Below are positions 18,325 through 27,733 of a stretch of 44,440 bases of DNA, in pieces. Positions within the stretch are counted from its first letter, which is position 1; each line of letters begins with the position of its first letter. Source of the stretch: an uncultured bacterium (GTDB lineage Bacteria; Cyanobacteriota; Vampirovibrionia; Gastranaerophilales; Gastranaerophilaceae); assembly GCA_902766395.1 (NCBI GenBank), contig CACXDL010000022.1, positions 1 through 44,440 of the forward strand, read 5' to 3'. The notes beneath the pieces are model-generated. The model did no database searches, was not told where the DNA came from, and saw nothing but the letters and a program-made list of their open reading frames with translations. A program made the position numbers and the translations under genes.

Positions 18325-21117
18325 TTATTGAATAATTTCAGGTTTTAAAACTTTTAAATCGACAAAAACTTTTGCATATTTTTCCATCGGCCCATTTTCT
18401 TTAAGCCAGCTATGGTTTGCATTGTATGAATTTTCGAGGACTTTTGCAAATTTATTTTTATCGTTAAATAGTGCGTATGCTTTGTCTAGTGCATCTGCAA
18501 ATGCTTTTTTGTTAAATTCTATTGCTTCTTCGTAGTTTTCGTATTTATGATGAAATTCAGAGAATATGGCATTAAATCCGTCTTTTAAGCCGTCAGTTAA
18601 TCCTCCGACTTTGTTAACCAAAGGAATAGATCCGCTAAATGCAGCGATTTCTTTATGTACCAAGCCGCAAGGTTCAAACCAGCTTGACATTACCGTAAAA
18701 TCAGACATCAATTTGCAGCCGTCATATCTTCCCGCTTCGCTGAATAATCTTGCAAAAACTATTCTGTCTGCTGCTTTTTGACCGAATTTATATGCGATAC
18801 GTTTTTTAACATCAAGTAGTGCATCTATATATACATTATCTCCGACTCCTTGAGCATAAAATAACGGCAAATTCTCCTCATTGCTATGTCGTGTTAAAAA
18901 TTCTTCAATAGACTTAGCAAAGATATCAAGTCCTTTTTGGTCTGCAATTCTTCCTGCGGTTGATACAACCATTGTATTCATGTTTACACCGTCAAGATTT
19001 GTCATTTCAGGTAATTCAATATTCATAGGATTTCCGTTACCGGATTTTGCTTGATTGAGATCAGAAATAACCTTTCTAAGATATACATCTTTGTTGTGTT
19101 TATGCCAGTGCAACAGGTTTTCTCCCTTTTTATAAACTCTTATGGATCCTAATTTTAAACCCAATGCAGATTCTATTTTCCGTGCACTTTCTTCTGTAAG
19201 TATATTGTTGACTCTGTCGCAGCCGTTTGTTATAGGTTTATAACCGACACTTTCAGGAACTACAAGCTTATCGTCAGCACCGCTTTGTCTTGCAATATAT
19301 TTTACATGTTCCACATCTCCAAATTCATGGTATCTTCCTCTCATTCTGAAAATATCATGGTTATTACCACCAAAACCACTGTGAGAGGCCATTTCTTTTC
19401 CATAACCTTCAGAAACCGGAGTTATAACATCTGAGTATGCCGCTGCCATTGTTTGCGGGTTAAGGTTTGTGCCGTGGAATAATCCGTTAAGAGAATCTGA
19501 ATTTAATCCTGCATTTTGTGGCATCCACGCATTTTTAGTAATCATTTCTGCGTGTTCTCCAAACATAACATTTAATAATTTTGGTTGAGAATGCCAAACA
19601 TCTCCGGCAAGTCCCGCGTTGTGCATAATTGTTAAAATTGGTGTCTGGTAAATTTTCTGAGCAACTTTTGGATCCATACCAAAATGTTTTTTTACAATTG
19701 GTAATAATCTCATCATTGCACTAATTCCGCCTGTTTGCCAATCGTTCCCGATTATAAGGTCTGCTCGCAGGTGCTCTTTTGAACTTTCATGATTTCTTAT
19801 TAGATTTTCATAGAAAAATTTATCAAAATATATAAATCTTTCGGTTTCCCCAGCTTCGTGTGTTGCGTTATTGTATATGTTCTTGTTTGTGCCTTCAAAT
19901 AAAGGACCATCCATTCTGAATTTGTCATTTTTGTAAAATACTGTATCAAATTTAATTAGTGCGGTTGGTTTCCGGTATTTTTCAGACGAAGGATCGTATT
20001 TAACGGTAAGGCTTCCGGAATTGATTTCAAAAGGTTCTTTTTTAGAAATTGCATGTTTAATTTTTTCTGATAATTTTTGTTCAAGTTTTGGAAGTAATAA
20101 GTCTAAATCAACTATTTGCTCATTATTCCTTGCCATAAAAACTTCAACTACCTGATCGGATTTCCCTTTTTCTGTATATATTGGCAGCCTCATTTCATCT
20201 ATTTTTTCCAGTTTTGCTAAAGGTTTTTTCGATGCTGAACTTATATATTCATATTCCTTTTCACCTTTTCTGACAATAGAATAATACACATCATTTTGCA
20301 CTTGCCCAAGGTACATAGGTGTATCGACAATGAGCCTTGTTTTTTGTTTAGAATTTACTATTGCTCCGAGGTTTGCGACAACTTCACGCGGAACAACAGA
20401 CATACCTCCGGTACTTGAAAATCCTTTAAATTCAGAAGTTGGAACTCTAATCATAATTTCATCTTTTGGGGTAATTTTGCTTCGGTCTATGATTCCGAAA
20501 ATTCTTTTTGTTGCCTCACTTCTCAAATCTCTTTCTATATCTTGGGTGTATTTTCCGTATCCGTTCATTACGGATGCGACACGTAATTCAATTCCATTTA
20601 CATTTACGGGTTTTAAAATTATGGATTCCATTCCGTCAGATTGTACGGATGATGTAATTTGTTGAATTCTTGAAGAAAGCTCCTCTTTTACTCCGTTAAT
20701 TTGTCCGTCCTGCCATTTGCCAAGATCTTTTATTTGTTTATCTTTATCTGATAGAGAATTCTCAAACTTCTGAATAAGTTCTTCGGATTTTTGTTGTAAA
20801 TTATCTGCGCCATTTCTTAATTCTTCAGAAAGCCTTGTTACTGCAGAATTTGCGTTTTCCAGTTCGGATGTTAAATTTTTAACAACTTTATTAAGTTTTC
20901 CGTTTTTTATTGCAATCGCACCGGTTACACCGAGGGATGTCAAAGCTAACGCAGAAGATACATACATAAGTGTTTTGTCCGGGGCAGAATTATTTTTTTG
21001 TGATGTTTCCGGTGCTTGTTTATTTACCTGTGCAGGCATTGTATTTGTGCTGCGAAATTTATCCAATAAATTTGTAGAGTCTTCGCTCTTAAAAGAAATT
21101 TTCTGTATTGTCGCCAT
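18325..21117 (-). CDS. Glycogen/starch synthase-like glycosyltransferase with membrane anchor and coiled coil
   Basis: A 930-residue protein; the start is the ATG preceded by AGGGG, eight codons inside the longest frame. Residues 51-70 form a transmembrane helix. Residues about 75-160 are a heptad-rich, Lys/Glu/Gln-rich coiled coil. From about 170 to the end is a GT5 synthase: STGGMSVVP replaces the ADP-glucose-binding K-x-GG loop, and the C-terminal domain has TAGRIADQKGLDIF and WFEPCGLVHKEIAAFSGSIPL plus KVGGLTDGL. Bacterial GlgA is about 480 residues and soluble, so the anchor, coiled coil and catalytic-domain insertions are unusual. The Lys of the KTGGL loop is Ser, so activity is unproven. 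The N-terminal ISFKSED resembles other proteins here. Confidence 0.8.
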   Translation of the reverse strand: MATIQKISFKSEDSTNLLDKFRSTNTMPAQVNKQAPETSQKNNSAPDKTLMYVSSALALTSLGVTGAIAIKNGKLNKVVKNLTSELENANSAVTRLSEELRNGADNLQQKSEELIQKFENSLSDKDKQIKDLGKWQDGQINGVKEELSSRIQQITSSVQSDGMESIILKPVNVNGIELRVASVMNGYGKYTQDIERDLRSEATKRIFGIIDRSKITPKDEIMIRVPTSEFKGFSSTGGMSVVPREVVANLGAIVNSKQKTRLIVDTPMYLGQVQNDVYYSIVRKGEKEYEYISSASKKPLAKLEKIDEMRLPIYTEKGKSDQVVEVFMARNNEQIVDLDLLLPKLEQKLSEKIKHAISKKEPFEINSGSLTVKYDPSSEKYRKPTALIKFDTVFYKNDKFRMDGPLFEGTNKNIYNNATHEAGETERFIYFDKFFYENLIRNHESSKEHLRADLIIGNDWQTGGISAMMRLLPIVKKHFGMDPKVAQKIYQTPILTIMHNAGLAGDVWHSQPKLLNVMFGEHAEMITKNAWMPQNAGLNSDSLNGLFHGTNLNPQTMAAAYSDVITPVSEGYGKEMASHSGFGGNNHDIFRMRGRYHEFGDVEHVKYIARQSGADDKLVVPESVGYKPITNGCDRVNNILTEESARKIESALGLKLGSIRVYKKGENLLHWHKHNKDVYLRKVISDLNQAKSGNGNPMNIELPEMTNLDGVNMNTMVVSTAGRIADQKGLDIFAKSIEEFLTRHSNEENLPLFYAQGVGDNVYIDALLDVKKRIAYKFGQKAADRIVFARLFSEAGRYDGCKLMSDFTVMSSWFEPCGLVHKEIAAFSGSIPLVNKVGGLTDGLKDGFNAIFSEFHHKYENYEEAIEFNKKAFADALDKAYALFNDKNKFAKVLENSYNANHSWLKENGPMEKYAKVFVDLKVLKPEIIQ

Positions 21118-21248
21118 ATTCACCCCTATCAAACACAACAACGTATATAAATCTGTTTTTTGCTATTTTATAAACAATTTGTTACAAATAAAAGACCTCA
21201 TGCAGACGATTGTATTATATTACTTTTTTATTTTTTTGCAACAATTTT

Positions 21249-21278
21249 TTGATATGAATTTTATTTTTTTGTTATTCT
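21249..21278 (+). promoter_or_regulatory. Candidate promoter with start codon at the transcription start
   Basis: TTGATA (21249-21254) and TATTCT (21273-21278) are 18 bases apart. The ATG at 21285 is six bases beyond the -10, where transcription would begin. There is no ribosome site. A leaderless mRNA is likely. Confidence 0.45.
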
Positions 21279-21284
21279 TAATTT

Positions 21285-22727
21285 ATGGCAATTACAGTGT
21301 ATGCGTTAACAGATTCTCATCAGGAATGTCGGAATTTATGTACATTACTTAGCGGTATAAAGGAAGATTATATATCAGCAAAGCCGTTTATAGTTCTTGA
21401 TTGTGGGGATTTGTTTAAAGGGATTTATAAAAGAGATTTATCTGTAGATTCTTATATTAGTTTCAAAGAACAGCTTCCGCAGGCTCAAATCTTTATAACT
21501 ATTGGGAATAATGATTTTGGGTTTAATGACGAAAGTTTTTTATTTTATAAATCTGCACTTAAAGATATGAGTGATGCAGGAATAAATTTTGTATGTGCAA
21601 ATATAAAAGATATTAAAACAGGTGAATATTCTGATATTGTTCCAAGGTACAAAATTGTAAAAATTGAAAACCGAAGAGTTTTAATTACCGGCTTTTGTTT
21701 AAATACTTCTGTTGTCAATAGATTTGGTTATGAATTTGAAGATGCCAAAAAATCCTTATTAAATTTGTCCGATATTGTAAAAGAAGAATACGACAATCTT
21801 ATAATTTTAAATCATCATTGGTATCCAAACAGTAAGCAGTTAAAGGATTTTGCAGCAGAGCATGGGATAAAAATCGACTTGATTATAGGCGGGCATGAAC
21901 ATTCGCCTATAAAACCGGATTTTAAAAACAATATTTATTACCCGCTTGCTTTTGCAAGAACTCTTTATAAAATGAATATTGATTCTAAAATTTCGGATGT
22001 GAAAGAGTATTCTCTTGATAATTTTAAGATATCTTCTGAATATGATAAGTTTTTAGCTGAATATGAAGAAAAAGTTGAATTATACAAACCATTTGCCAAA
22101 AGAGTTTTGAATCTTTATAAGTGGTACTCTGAGCCCTGTGCTTTGGGGACATTCATATCAGACAATATGAAAAGAGTTGCAGGTACGGATATTGCATTTC
22201 ATTCTACAGGGTTTACAATGTTTCCATTGAAAACAGATGATAGCGATGTAATAACAAATTATGATTTTGAAAAAGTTATCTGTGCTTCAACTCCTATAGT
22301 AAGAATGAATTTATCTGTAAGTCAGTTAAAAGAAGTTTTTTCTAATGCAACAGTGAACAGGATGTATAAAAATTCCGGTAATGCGCGATTTGTTCAATGC
22401 TCCGGAAATATAAAGCTAACCGGAAAAGGTAATATAGAAGATAAAACATATAAAATTATTCAAATAGAAATTAATGGAGTAGAATTGCTTGATGAAAATG
22501 GAGAACCAAAGGATTCCGAAAAGAAATATTCTTGTGCGGTAGATGATTTTATTTCTAAAGGCGAACAAGGTTTTTTCGTATTAAAAAATGTTCCAAGAAT
22601 TGTAGTGAAAGATAAAAACGGTTCTCCTGTTCAAATAAATAAATTGCTAAAAGAATCCCTATTGTTAGCAGAAAAAGAGTATAAATCAAAATCGGAATAT
22701 CAGTCCTTTGAACTTATTGATTTGTAA
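21285..22727 (+). CDS. 5'-nucleotidase/metallophosphoesterase, UshA-like, without signal peptide
   Basis: A 480-residue two-domain phosphoesterase. The calcineurin-like domain has the dinuclear metal ligands in TDSHQ (near residue 9), DCGDLF (near 45), GNND (near 74) and GGHEH (near 203). The C-terminal 5'-nucleotidase domain follows (LGTFISDNMKRVAGTDIAFHSTGF, and GNARFVQCSGNI). UshA-type enzymes release phosphate from nucleotides and UDP-sugars and are normally exported. This one begins MAITVYALTDSH with no signal peptide, so it should work in the cytoplasm. It precedes ndk, with which a role in nucleotide recycling would fit. No ribosome site is visible. Confidence 0.82.
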   Translation: MAITVYALTDSHQECRNLCTLLSGIKEDYISAKPFIVLDCGDLFKGIYKRDLSVDSYISFKEQLPQAQIFITIGNNDFGFNDESFLFYKSALKDMSDAGINFVCANIKDIKTGEYSDIVPRYKIVKIENRRVLITGFCLNTSVVNRFGYEFEDAKKSLLNLSDIVKEEYDNLIILNHHWYPNSKQLKDFAAEHGIKIDLIIGGHEHSPIKPDFKNNIYYPLAFARTLYKMNIDSKISDVKEYSLDNFKISSEYDKFLAEYEEKVELYKPFAKRVLNLYKWYSEPCALGTFISDNMKRVAGTDIAFHSTGFTMFPLKTDDSDVITNYDFEKVICASTPIVRMNLSVSQLKEVFSNATVNRMYKNSGNARFVQCSGNIKLTGKGNIEDKTYKIIQIEINGVELLDENGEPKDSEKKYSCAVDDFISKGEQGFFVLKNVPRIVVKDKNGSPVQINKLLKESLLLAEKEYKSKSEYQSFELIDL

Positions 22728-22754
22728 AATTTAAAATTTTTTGGTAGAATAGGG

Positions 22755-22760
22755 TATAAT
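22755..22760 (+). promoter_or_regulatory. Consensus -10 box for ndk
   Basis: TATAAT lies 31 bases before the ndk ATG, with GAGGAG between. It overlaps the first of two possible in-frame starts, which supports the downstream ATG at 22786. No clear -35 is visible. Confidence 0.45.
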
Positions 22761-22785
22761 TATGAGTTTAAAGAGGAGAAATATT

Positions 22786-23259
22786 ATGCGTGCGGAAGAA
22801 AGAACATTTGTCGCAATTAAGCCGGACGGGGTTCAAAGAGGGTTAATCGGAGAAATAGTAAAAAGATTTGAACAAAAAGGTTACAAAGTAACAGCACTGA
22901 AAATGCTTCAGGTTACTGACGAGCAGGCAAAAGCTCATTATGCCGAGCATGAAGGAAAGCCTTTTTATCCAAGATTGATAAGATATATTCAAAGCGGTCC
23001 AATTGTAGCAATGGTTGTTGAAGGTTACAATGCGGTTGCAGGTGTAAGACATTTAATGGGTGCAACTGATCCTGATAAAGCTGAAGTTGGAACTATTCGT
23101 GCAGATTTTGCCGAAATTATGGAATACAATGTTGTTCATGGTTCTGATTCTGTTGAAAGCGCAGAAAGAGAAATCGGAATATATTTTAATGAAAATGAAA
23201 TTTTTGCAGACAGAAAATGCATGGCAGAGTTAGTCACAGAATATCTGGATGCTGATTAA
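22786..23259 (+). CDS. ndk: Nucleoside-diphosphate kinase
   Basis: A 157-residue enzyme that transfers phosphate between nucleoside di- and triphosphates. ERTFVAIKPDGVQRGLIGEI is the family start. The active-site histidine is in NVVHGSDSVESAEREI and the Lys in the AIKPDG loop binds phosphate. It is about eight residues longer than typical. The ATG at 22786 follows AGAGGAG by about seven bases and was preferred over an upstream ATG lying in the -10 box. It is followed after 30 bases by an unrelated membrane-protein gene. Confidence 0.97.
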   Translation: MRAEERTFVAIKPDGVQRGLIGEIVKRFEQKGYKVTALKMLQVTDEQAKAHYAEHEGKPFYPRLIRYIQSGPIVAMVVEGYNAVAGVRHLMGATDPDKAEVGTIRADFAEIMEYNVVHGSDSVESAEREIGIYFNENEIFADRKCMAELVTEYLDAD

Positions 23260-23289
23260 AGGTAGTATCATAATCGGAGTAATATTATT

Positions 23290-25059
23290 ATGAAAAAATT
23301 TACATTTGTAAAAGTATTGTTATTAGTGTCAGTGTTGGTATCTTTCTTTTGTTATTGGTATCTAAATCATACTGTAACTTTTATGTATGTTAATCCATAT
23401 ACTGAAACTGCCGGAATGAAAGATATTTCCAAAACTATATATGAATTAGATAAAATGTTAAATGGTGCTCGTCAAATAGCCAGTTCTGCCGGTTATAAGT
23501 TTGATTATGTCTATACAAATGGGTATGGAAGCGGTTTTTTGAAAAATAATCCAATACCAAATGATTTAGATTATGAAATCCTTATTGACCTTGGAACTTT
23601 TGATTATTCCGATGATAAAACAAAGGATGATATAGCTGATGAAATTGTTAGTAAAATGGATGCTTTTCAATATTCGTTAGTTACTTATATAGAGATGAAT
23701 GAGGATAAAAATTTTTATTCAATACATTCTGCTGTAGGTTGTTTAAATAGTTTAAATCAGAAACATAATAAGTTTAAAGAAGAAATATCCTCTTCGTTGG
23801 ATGATGCTATATCAAATAAGAAATATGTTAATCACTTGACAAAGATATCATCAAGAGATGGTACACTTCGCTATTATATGCCATATGTTCTCGAACCTGG
23901 CAAAATGCTATTAAAAGATTATCCTTTAATGATGTTTTATAGTGACATTATAAAATATAACGATAATATGTTAAAATATGAAAGAATTTTGTCTATAACA
24001 TTGAGTTTTTGTGCAAAAATCAGACATAAAGGCAAAATTTCCAATATTGAAATAAATTCAGAATTGGCATCTACCGGACCGTTGAATTTGGAATACAGGC
24101 TCTATGCTCCAAATGTATTTTTCCGTAGTTCAGCAATAAAGTATTTAAAGGATTTGTATTCATTAACTGATGGTGATAAATATGTTGAGCTATTGATGTA
24201 TTGTTTTGCGGATCATTTAAAAGTTGTTTATCCCGAAGATGCGTTTGAATTTAACCCTATTAAAATTTTTAAACGCACATTGCAATTAACAGATATGATT
24301 TATCCTGTACTTGAGCCTGAAGAAGCACAAGAAATATATGATTTTATCGGGGCAAATTTACAAAATAGAGATATACAGTTATTAAATGAGTATATAAATA
24401 TTGTAGATATTGTCGGACGTGTATTTAAATCCGGAAAATTATATGAGGATTTTTTGCGTGACGGAAAAATGAAAGTTCTGATTATTTCCTTGCGTGATGT
24501 TGTAAAAGAATTGAAAAGCCGTAATAATATTCCCGCAGAATATATGTCAATTCTCGAAGATTATGTAAAAACTGATATTGGTAAAATCCTCAGAATGAAG
24601 AATATAAAAGAAATTCAGGAAGAACAAAAATTTGTTCAAGACCGTAAGTTTAGGAAAATTATTACTCCTACTATTAGTAAGGCCGCATTGTCTGTGTCTT
24701 CTGATAGGAATAAAATGCAAAAAATAATTAATAGATTAAAGAATATTTATTTTGATTGCGGGTTTCATTACTTAAATCTTTATGTAAAAAATAAGGACAC
24801 TTTTATATTAGAAAAAAATGAATACACTTTGGGTATAAAGGATTTTCATGACTTTGCGCTTAAAAATGATCTTTCTACTGATATGAAATTTGAACTTGTT
24901 CCAAAAAGAAATATTCCTAGAGATTATACAATGTACAAGATTTGGGTAAGGTATAATACAACACCGGAGCAAGACAAGTATTATGCTAACTTGAAAAAAG
25001 TTCTTTTGAAGAATAAACAAAAATTTAAGATAAGAAAGAAAACTTACTTTGTAAATTAA
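23290..25059 (+). CDS. Membrane-anchored protein of unknown family, NTase-like signature
   Basis: A 589-residue protein that I cannot place in a named family. Residues 6-24 form one N-terminal membrane helix; the rest appears soluble, probably outside the membrane. Residues 78-101 (YTNGYGSGF ... NDLDYEILIDLG) contain G80-S81, ten residues, then D92-L93-D94-Y95, the spacing of the nucleotidyltransferase signature hG[GS]x(9-13)Dh[DE]h. A paralogue on the other strand at 28.6-30.4 kb keeps these residues and roughly the same length. Shared blocks continue to the C terminus (for example KRTLQLTDMIYPVL and NLQNRDIQLLNE). The two genes flank a flippase and three pilins. Catalysis is inferred from a short motif only. 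Confidence 0.75.
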   Translation: MKKFTFVKVLLLVSVLVSFFCYWYLNHTVTFMYVNPYTETAGMKDISKTIYELDKMLNGARQIASSAGYKFDYVYTNGYGSGFLKNNPIPNDLDYEILIDLGTFDYSDDKTKDDIADEIVSKMDAFQYSLVTYIEMNEDKNFYSIHSAVGCLNSLNQKHNKFKEEISSSLDDAISNKKYVNHLTKISSRDGTLRYYMPYVLEPGKMLLKDYPLMMFYSDIIKYNDNMLKYERILSITLSFCAKIRHKGKISNIEINSELASTGPLNLEYRLYAPNVFFRSSAIKYLKDLYSLTDGDKYVELLMYCFADHLKVVYPEDAFEFNPIKIFKRTLQLTDMIYPVLEPEEAQEIYDFIGANLQNRDIQLLNEYINIVDIVGRVFKSGKLYEDFLRDGKMKVLIISLRDVVKELKSRNNIPAEYMSILEDYVKTDIGKILRMKNIKEIQEEQKFVQDRKFRKIITPTISKAALSVSSDRNKMQKIINRLKNIYFDCGFHYLNLYVKNKDTFILEKNEYTLGIKDFHDFALKNDLSTDMKFELVPKRNIPRDYTMYKIWVRYNTTPEQDKYYANLKKVLLKNKQKFKIRKKTYFVN

Positions 25060-25064
25060 AATAT

Positions 25065-26507
25065 CTATGTTTTAAGTATATAATTTCTAAACAAATAGCA
25101 AATAAAATAATATATTGTGGCAAATAAAATAATTTTTGTTATATTTATTCCTGCACTCAGTACTGTTGTTTTGAATATAAATATAAAAGGTGCAATTATA
25201 ATAGCATACGTAAAAATTCCAATTAGTGAAATGATGACAATTGATTTGATAATGCTAAAATAATTTAAAAACTCGAAGTTTTCAATTTTAATAAAAGTAT
25301 TAAATATTAACAAAAATAATTCAGATATAAAAAATGCCAAACCTGCGCCAAACAATGAGAACCTTTGCATTAATATAATATTTGCTGCAACCAAAAGAGA
25401 TAAAGAACAAAGAGCAATAATCATTTCTATGTTGGTTTTGTTTTTCAAATGGAATTTGGTATTTACGAGTTTTATAAGTTCATGTATAAAAAGAGAAAAT
25501 GCAAACAGAGGTAATATAACGCTTCCGACAAGATATTCTTTAGGAAAAAATAAGCTTGTGATTTCTTTATGGAAGTATAAAAAAGTCATAACTATCGGCA
25601 ATATACAAACTGAATAAAGTTGTATAATACTTGTCCAGTACTTTTTAATAGGAATATTGTGTTCATATTTATGCACTAATTCCGGAAAACCCGCAAACAT
25701 AAAAACTGATGCAAAAGGCTGTAAAATATTATAGGTGAAAAGATGAAAGAATCCTATTATTGCAGTATATAAAAATATGGATTTATATTGAAAATATAGT
25801 TTTGAAAAATGCATAATTACCCAGTAGCATATATTTGTTATTACAAGAGGAGATGCGTATTGTATAATTTCTTTGGTAATCTTAATATCAAATTTAAATC
25901 TCGGCTTAATGTCAAAATCAATATAATTAAGTATATACATATCAATTATAAACATAGCTATATTCATAGAAATTAGTATTGAATTTGCATTTGGAACATG
26001 TTTAACTAATATCAAAAAAATCAATATATTTAAAATCTGATAAAATAAAATGCTAACGGTATATAAAAAACTTTTATCCTTTACTCTTAAATATTGAAAT
26101 AAAAGTTGTCTTATTCCGCTAGGTATAACCAAACATGCGGAAAGAATAATTGTTAAAAAATCTACTCCCAGATATAATTGCAGAAGATTTGAACAAGAGA
26201 AGTATATGAGCATAACAATTATTTGGGTAAATATAGAAAAGCTGAGAATGTTGGAATAAAAATCTTCAATTCTATTTTGTATGTTAAATTTTTCATGAAA
26301 TCTCAATATAGACTTTGTTATCCAGTCAGAAGATACTGTGCACATAATATTCAAAAATTGTATTGCGATAAAATAAATACTCATTTCCTTAACTTCTAAC
26401 AGATGTGCATAGAGTGGGACAATAATCAAAGTATTTATTCCAACAAGCAATTTTGATGGGATATAACTGGCTGTATGTTTAAGAATATGTATATGGTTTT
26501 TACTCAT
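25065..26507 (-). CDS. Oligosaccharide flippase (Wzx/MATE-like)
   Basis: A 480-residue protein with about 12-14 hydrophobic helices and few charged residues. The N terminus (HTASYIPSKLLVGINTLIIVPLYAHLL) matches the start of polysaccharide-biosynthesis flippases, which move undecaprenyl-linked oligosaccharides across the inner membrane. A TTGGAGA ribosome site precedes the ATG. It ends five bases from the stop of the convergent 589-residue gene. No O-antigen polymerase or sugar-nucleotide genes lie near it, so its glycan cannot be named. Confidence 0.82.
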   Translation of the reverse strand: MSKNHIHILKHTASYIPSKLLVGINTLIIVPLYAHLLEVKEMSIYFIAIQFLNIMCTVSSDWITKSILRFHEKFNIQNRIEDFYSNILSFSIFTQIIVMLIYFSCSNLLQLYLGVDFLTIILSACLVIPSGIRQLLFQYLRVKDKSFLYTVSILFYQILNILIFLILVKHVPNANSILISMNIAMFIIDMYILNYIDFDIKPRFKFDIKITKEIIQYASPLVITNICYWVIMHFSKLYFQYKSIFLYTAIIGFFHLFTYNILQPFASVFMFAGFPELVHKYEHNIPIKKYWTSIIQLYSVCILPIVMTFLYFHKEITSLFFPKEYLVGSVILPLFAFSLFIHELIKLVNTKFHLKNKTNIEMIIALCSLSLLVAANIILMQRFSLFGAGLAFFISELFLLIFNTFIKIENFEFLNYFSIIKSIVIISLIGIFTYAIIIAPFIFIFKTTVLSAGINITKIILFATIYYFICYLFRNYILKT

Positions 26508-26543
26508 ACTATCTCCAAGATGATTATACCACAGATGAAAATA

Positions 26544-26572
26544 TTGAAAAATTAGCTAAGATATGTTATAAT
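26544..26572 (+). promoter_or_regulatory. Promoter of the tandem pilin genes
   Basis: TTGAAA (26544-26549) and TATAAT (26567-26572) with a 17-base spacer closely match the sigma-70 consensus. A GGAGG ribosome site and the first pilin ATG follow. Confidence 0.75.
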
Positions 26573-26598
26573 AGTAATACACCAATTGGAGGATTATT

Positions 26599-27147
26599 AT
26601 GCAACATCAGAGAGGTTTTACTTTAGCAGAAGTTTTGATAACTATGGGTATAATAGGAGTCGTTGCGGCTTTGACTATTCCTTCTTTATCTACTGCATAT
26701 CAAAAAAGAGTTATGACTACACAGTTGCAAAAGGCTTATGCAGAAATATCTCAAGCCGCAGGAATGGTTGTCGCAGATGAGATGACTAACGATTTTCGCA
26801 CTTCTCGTGCAGTAAGAAATAATCGTTTTATAGATAAATATTTAACCGGTTCATATACATATATAAGCGGACCATATGAGTATGTCGATGGCGGCGGTGG
26901 TTTTTATCTTCAAAATGAACTTGGAGATAATTATCAATGCAAGCAAACAAAAGCCGGGGCGGTTTTTTGTATGGCAAATGGACAAAGTCACGGATTTCTC
27001 GATGTAAATGGCGCAAAAGGGCCAAATTCAATAGGAAGAGATGCTTTTTCTATTGGATTTAATAAATCAGGAAGTATAGATCCTGATTACAGTGTGTTTC
27101 TTAGAAGAATAGTAAAAGAGGATTGGGATTTAGATGCGGCTCATTAA
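26599..27147 (+). CDS. Pilin-like protein 1 of tandem set
   Basis: A 182-residue prepilin. The leader MQHQRG is followed by FTLAEVLITMGIIGVVAAL with Glu5 of the mature chain, so it should be cleaved and N-methylated by prepilin peptidase. The hydrophobic helix continues into TIPSLSTAYQKRVMTTQLQKAYAE, the amphipathic half of the pilin stalk. The globular C-terminal part has two Cys (CKQTKAGAVFC) and ends LRRIVKEDWDLDAAH. A strong promoter and GGAGG ribosome site sit upstream. It shares almost identical DNA with the next gene for about 140 bases at the 5' end, while their C-terminal halves differ. It may form a pilus, a secretion pseudopilus or a DNA-uptake fibre. Confidence 0.87.
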   Translation: MQHQRGFTLAEVLITMGIIGVVAALTIPSLSTAYQKRVMTTQLQKAYAEISQAAGMVVADEMTNDFRTSRAVRNNRFIDKYLTGSYTYISGPYEYVDGGGGFYLQNELGDNYQCKQTKAGAVFCMANGQSHGFLDVNGAKGPNSIGRDAFSIGFNKSGSIDPDYSVFLRRIVKEDWDLDAAH

Positions 27148-27170
27148 TAATAAAAAAGGATACAATTAAT

Positions 27171-27713
27171 ATGAAAAAAGGTTTTACTTTAGCAGAAGTT
27201 ATGATAACGATGGGTATAATTGGCGTTGTTGCGGCTTTGACTATTCCTTCTTTATCTACTGCATATCAAAAAAGAGTTATGACAACTCAACTGCAAAAAG
27301 CGTATGCTGAATTGTCCCAAGCTGGTGCGATGGCTTTAGCTGAAGAGAATGGAGATAATTTTCGAAATTCTCAAATATTGCGGGATGGTGATTTTATTCG
27401 CAGATATGTAAATAAAAGTGGGTCACATTCTTTTGCCTCCTCATACGAAACTGATTTGGATGGTAATGAGTCGTTTTCACATATGATGGATTATTGCTCA
27501 AATTGCAGTTGCGGCAAAACAAAAGCCGGTGCTTCTGTGTGTGTTGGCTCTAACGGAGATGGGTATCTTGATATAAACGGTACTAAGGGCCCTAATAAGG
27601 AGGGTGTAGATCTGTTTATGATAGGGTTCGGAAGAGATGGTGCCATTGGAGATTATGACCATTATCTGCGAAAAATAATTCGTGCAGATTGGGATATAGA
27701 TGTTGCCCGTTGA
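27171..27713 (+). CDS. Pilin-like protein 2 of tandem set
   Basis: A 180-residue prepilin starting MKKGFTLAEVMITMGIIG, with cleavage expected after Gly4. The start at 27171 was chosen because it gives a normal short leader and has AAAAAGGA upstream; a longer in-frame version would add 16 residues overlapping gene 1. The C-terminal domain carries a Cys cluster (CSNCSCGKTKAGASVC) and ends HYLRKIIRADWDIDVAR. It follows gene 1 by 23 bases, likely in one operon. Confidence 0.87.
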   Translation: MKKGFTLAEVMITMGIIGVVAALTIPSLSTAYQKRVMTTQLQKAYAELSQAGAMALAEENGDNFRNSQILRDGDFIRRYVNKSGSHSFASSYETDLDGNESFSHMMDYCSNCSCGKTKAGASVCVGSNGDGYLDINGTKGPNKEGVDLFMIGFGRDGAIGDYDHYLRKIIRADWDIDVAR

Positions 27714-27733
27714 CAATATGGGGGTAAAGCATT

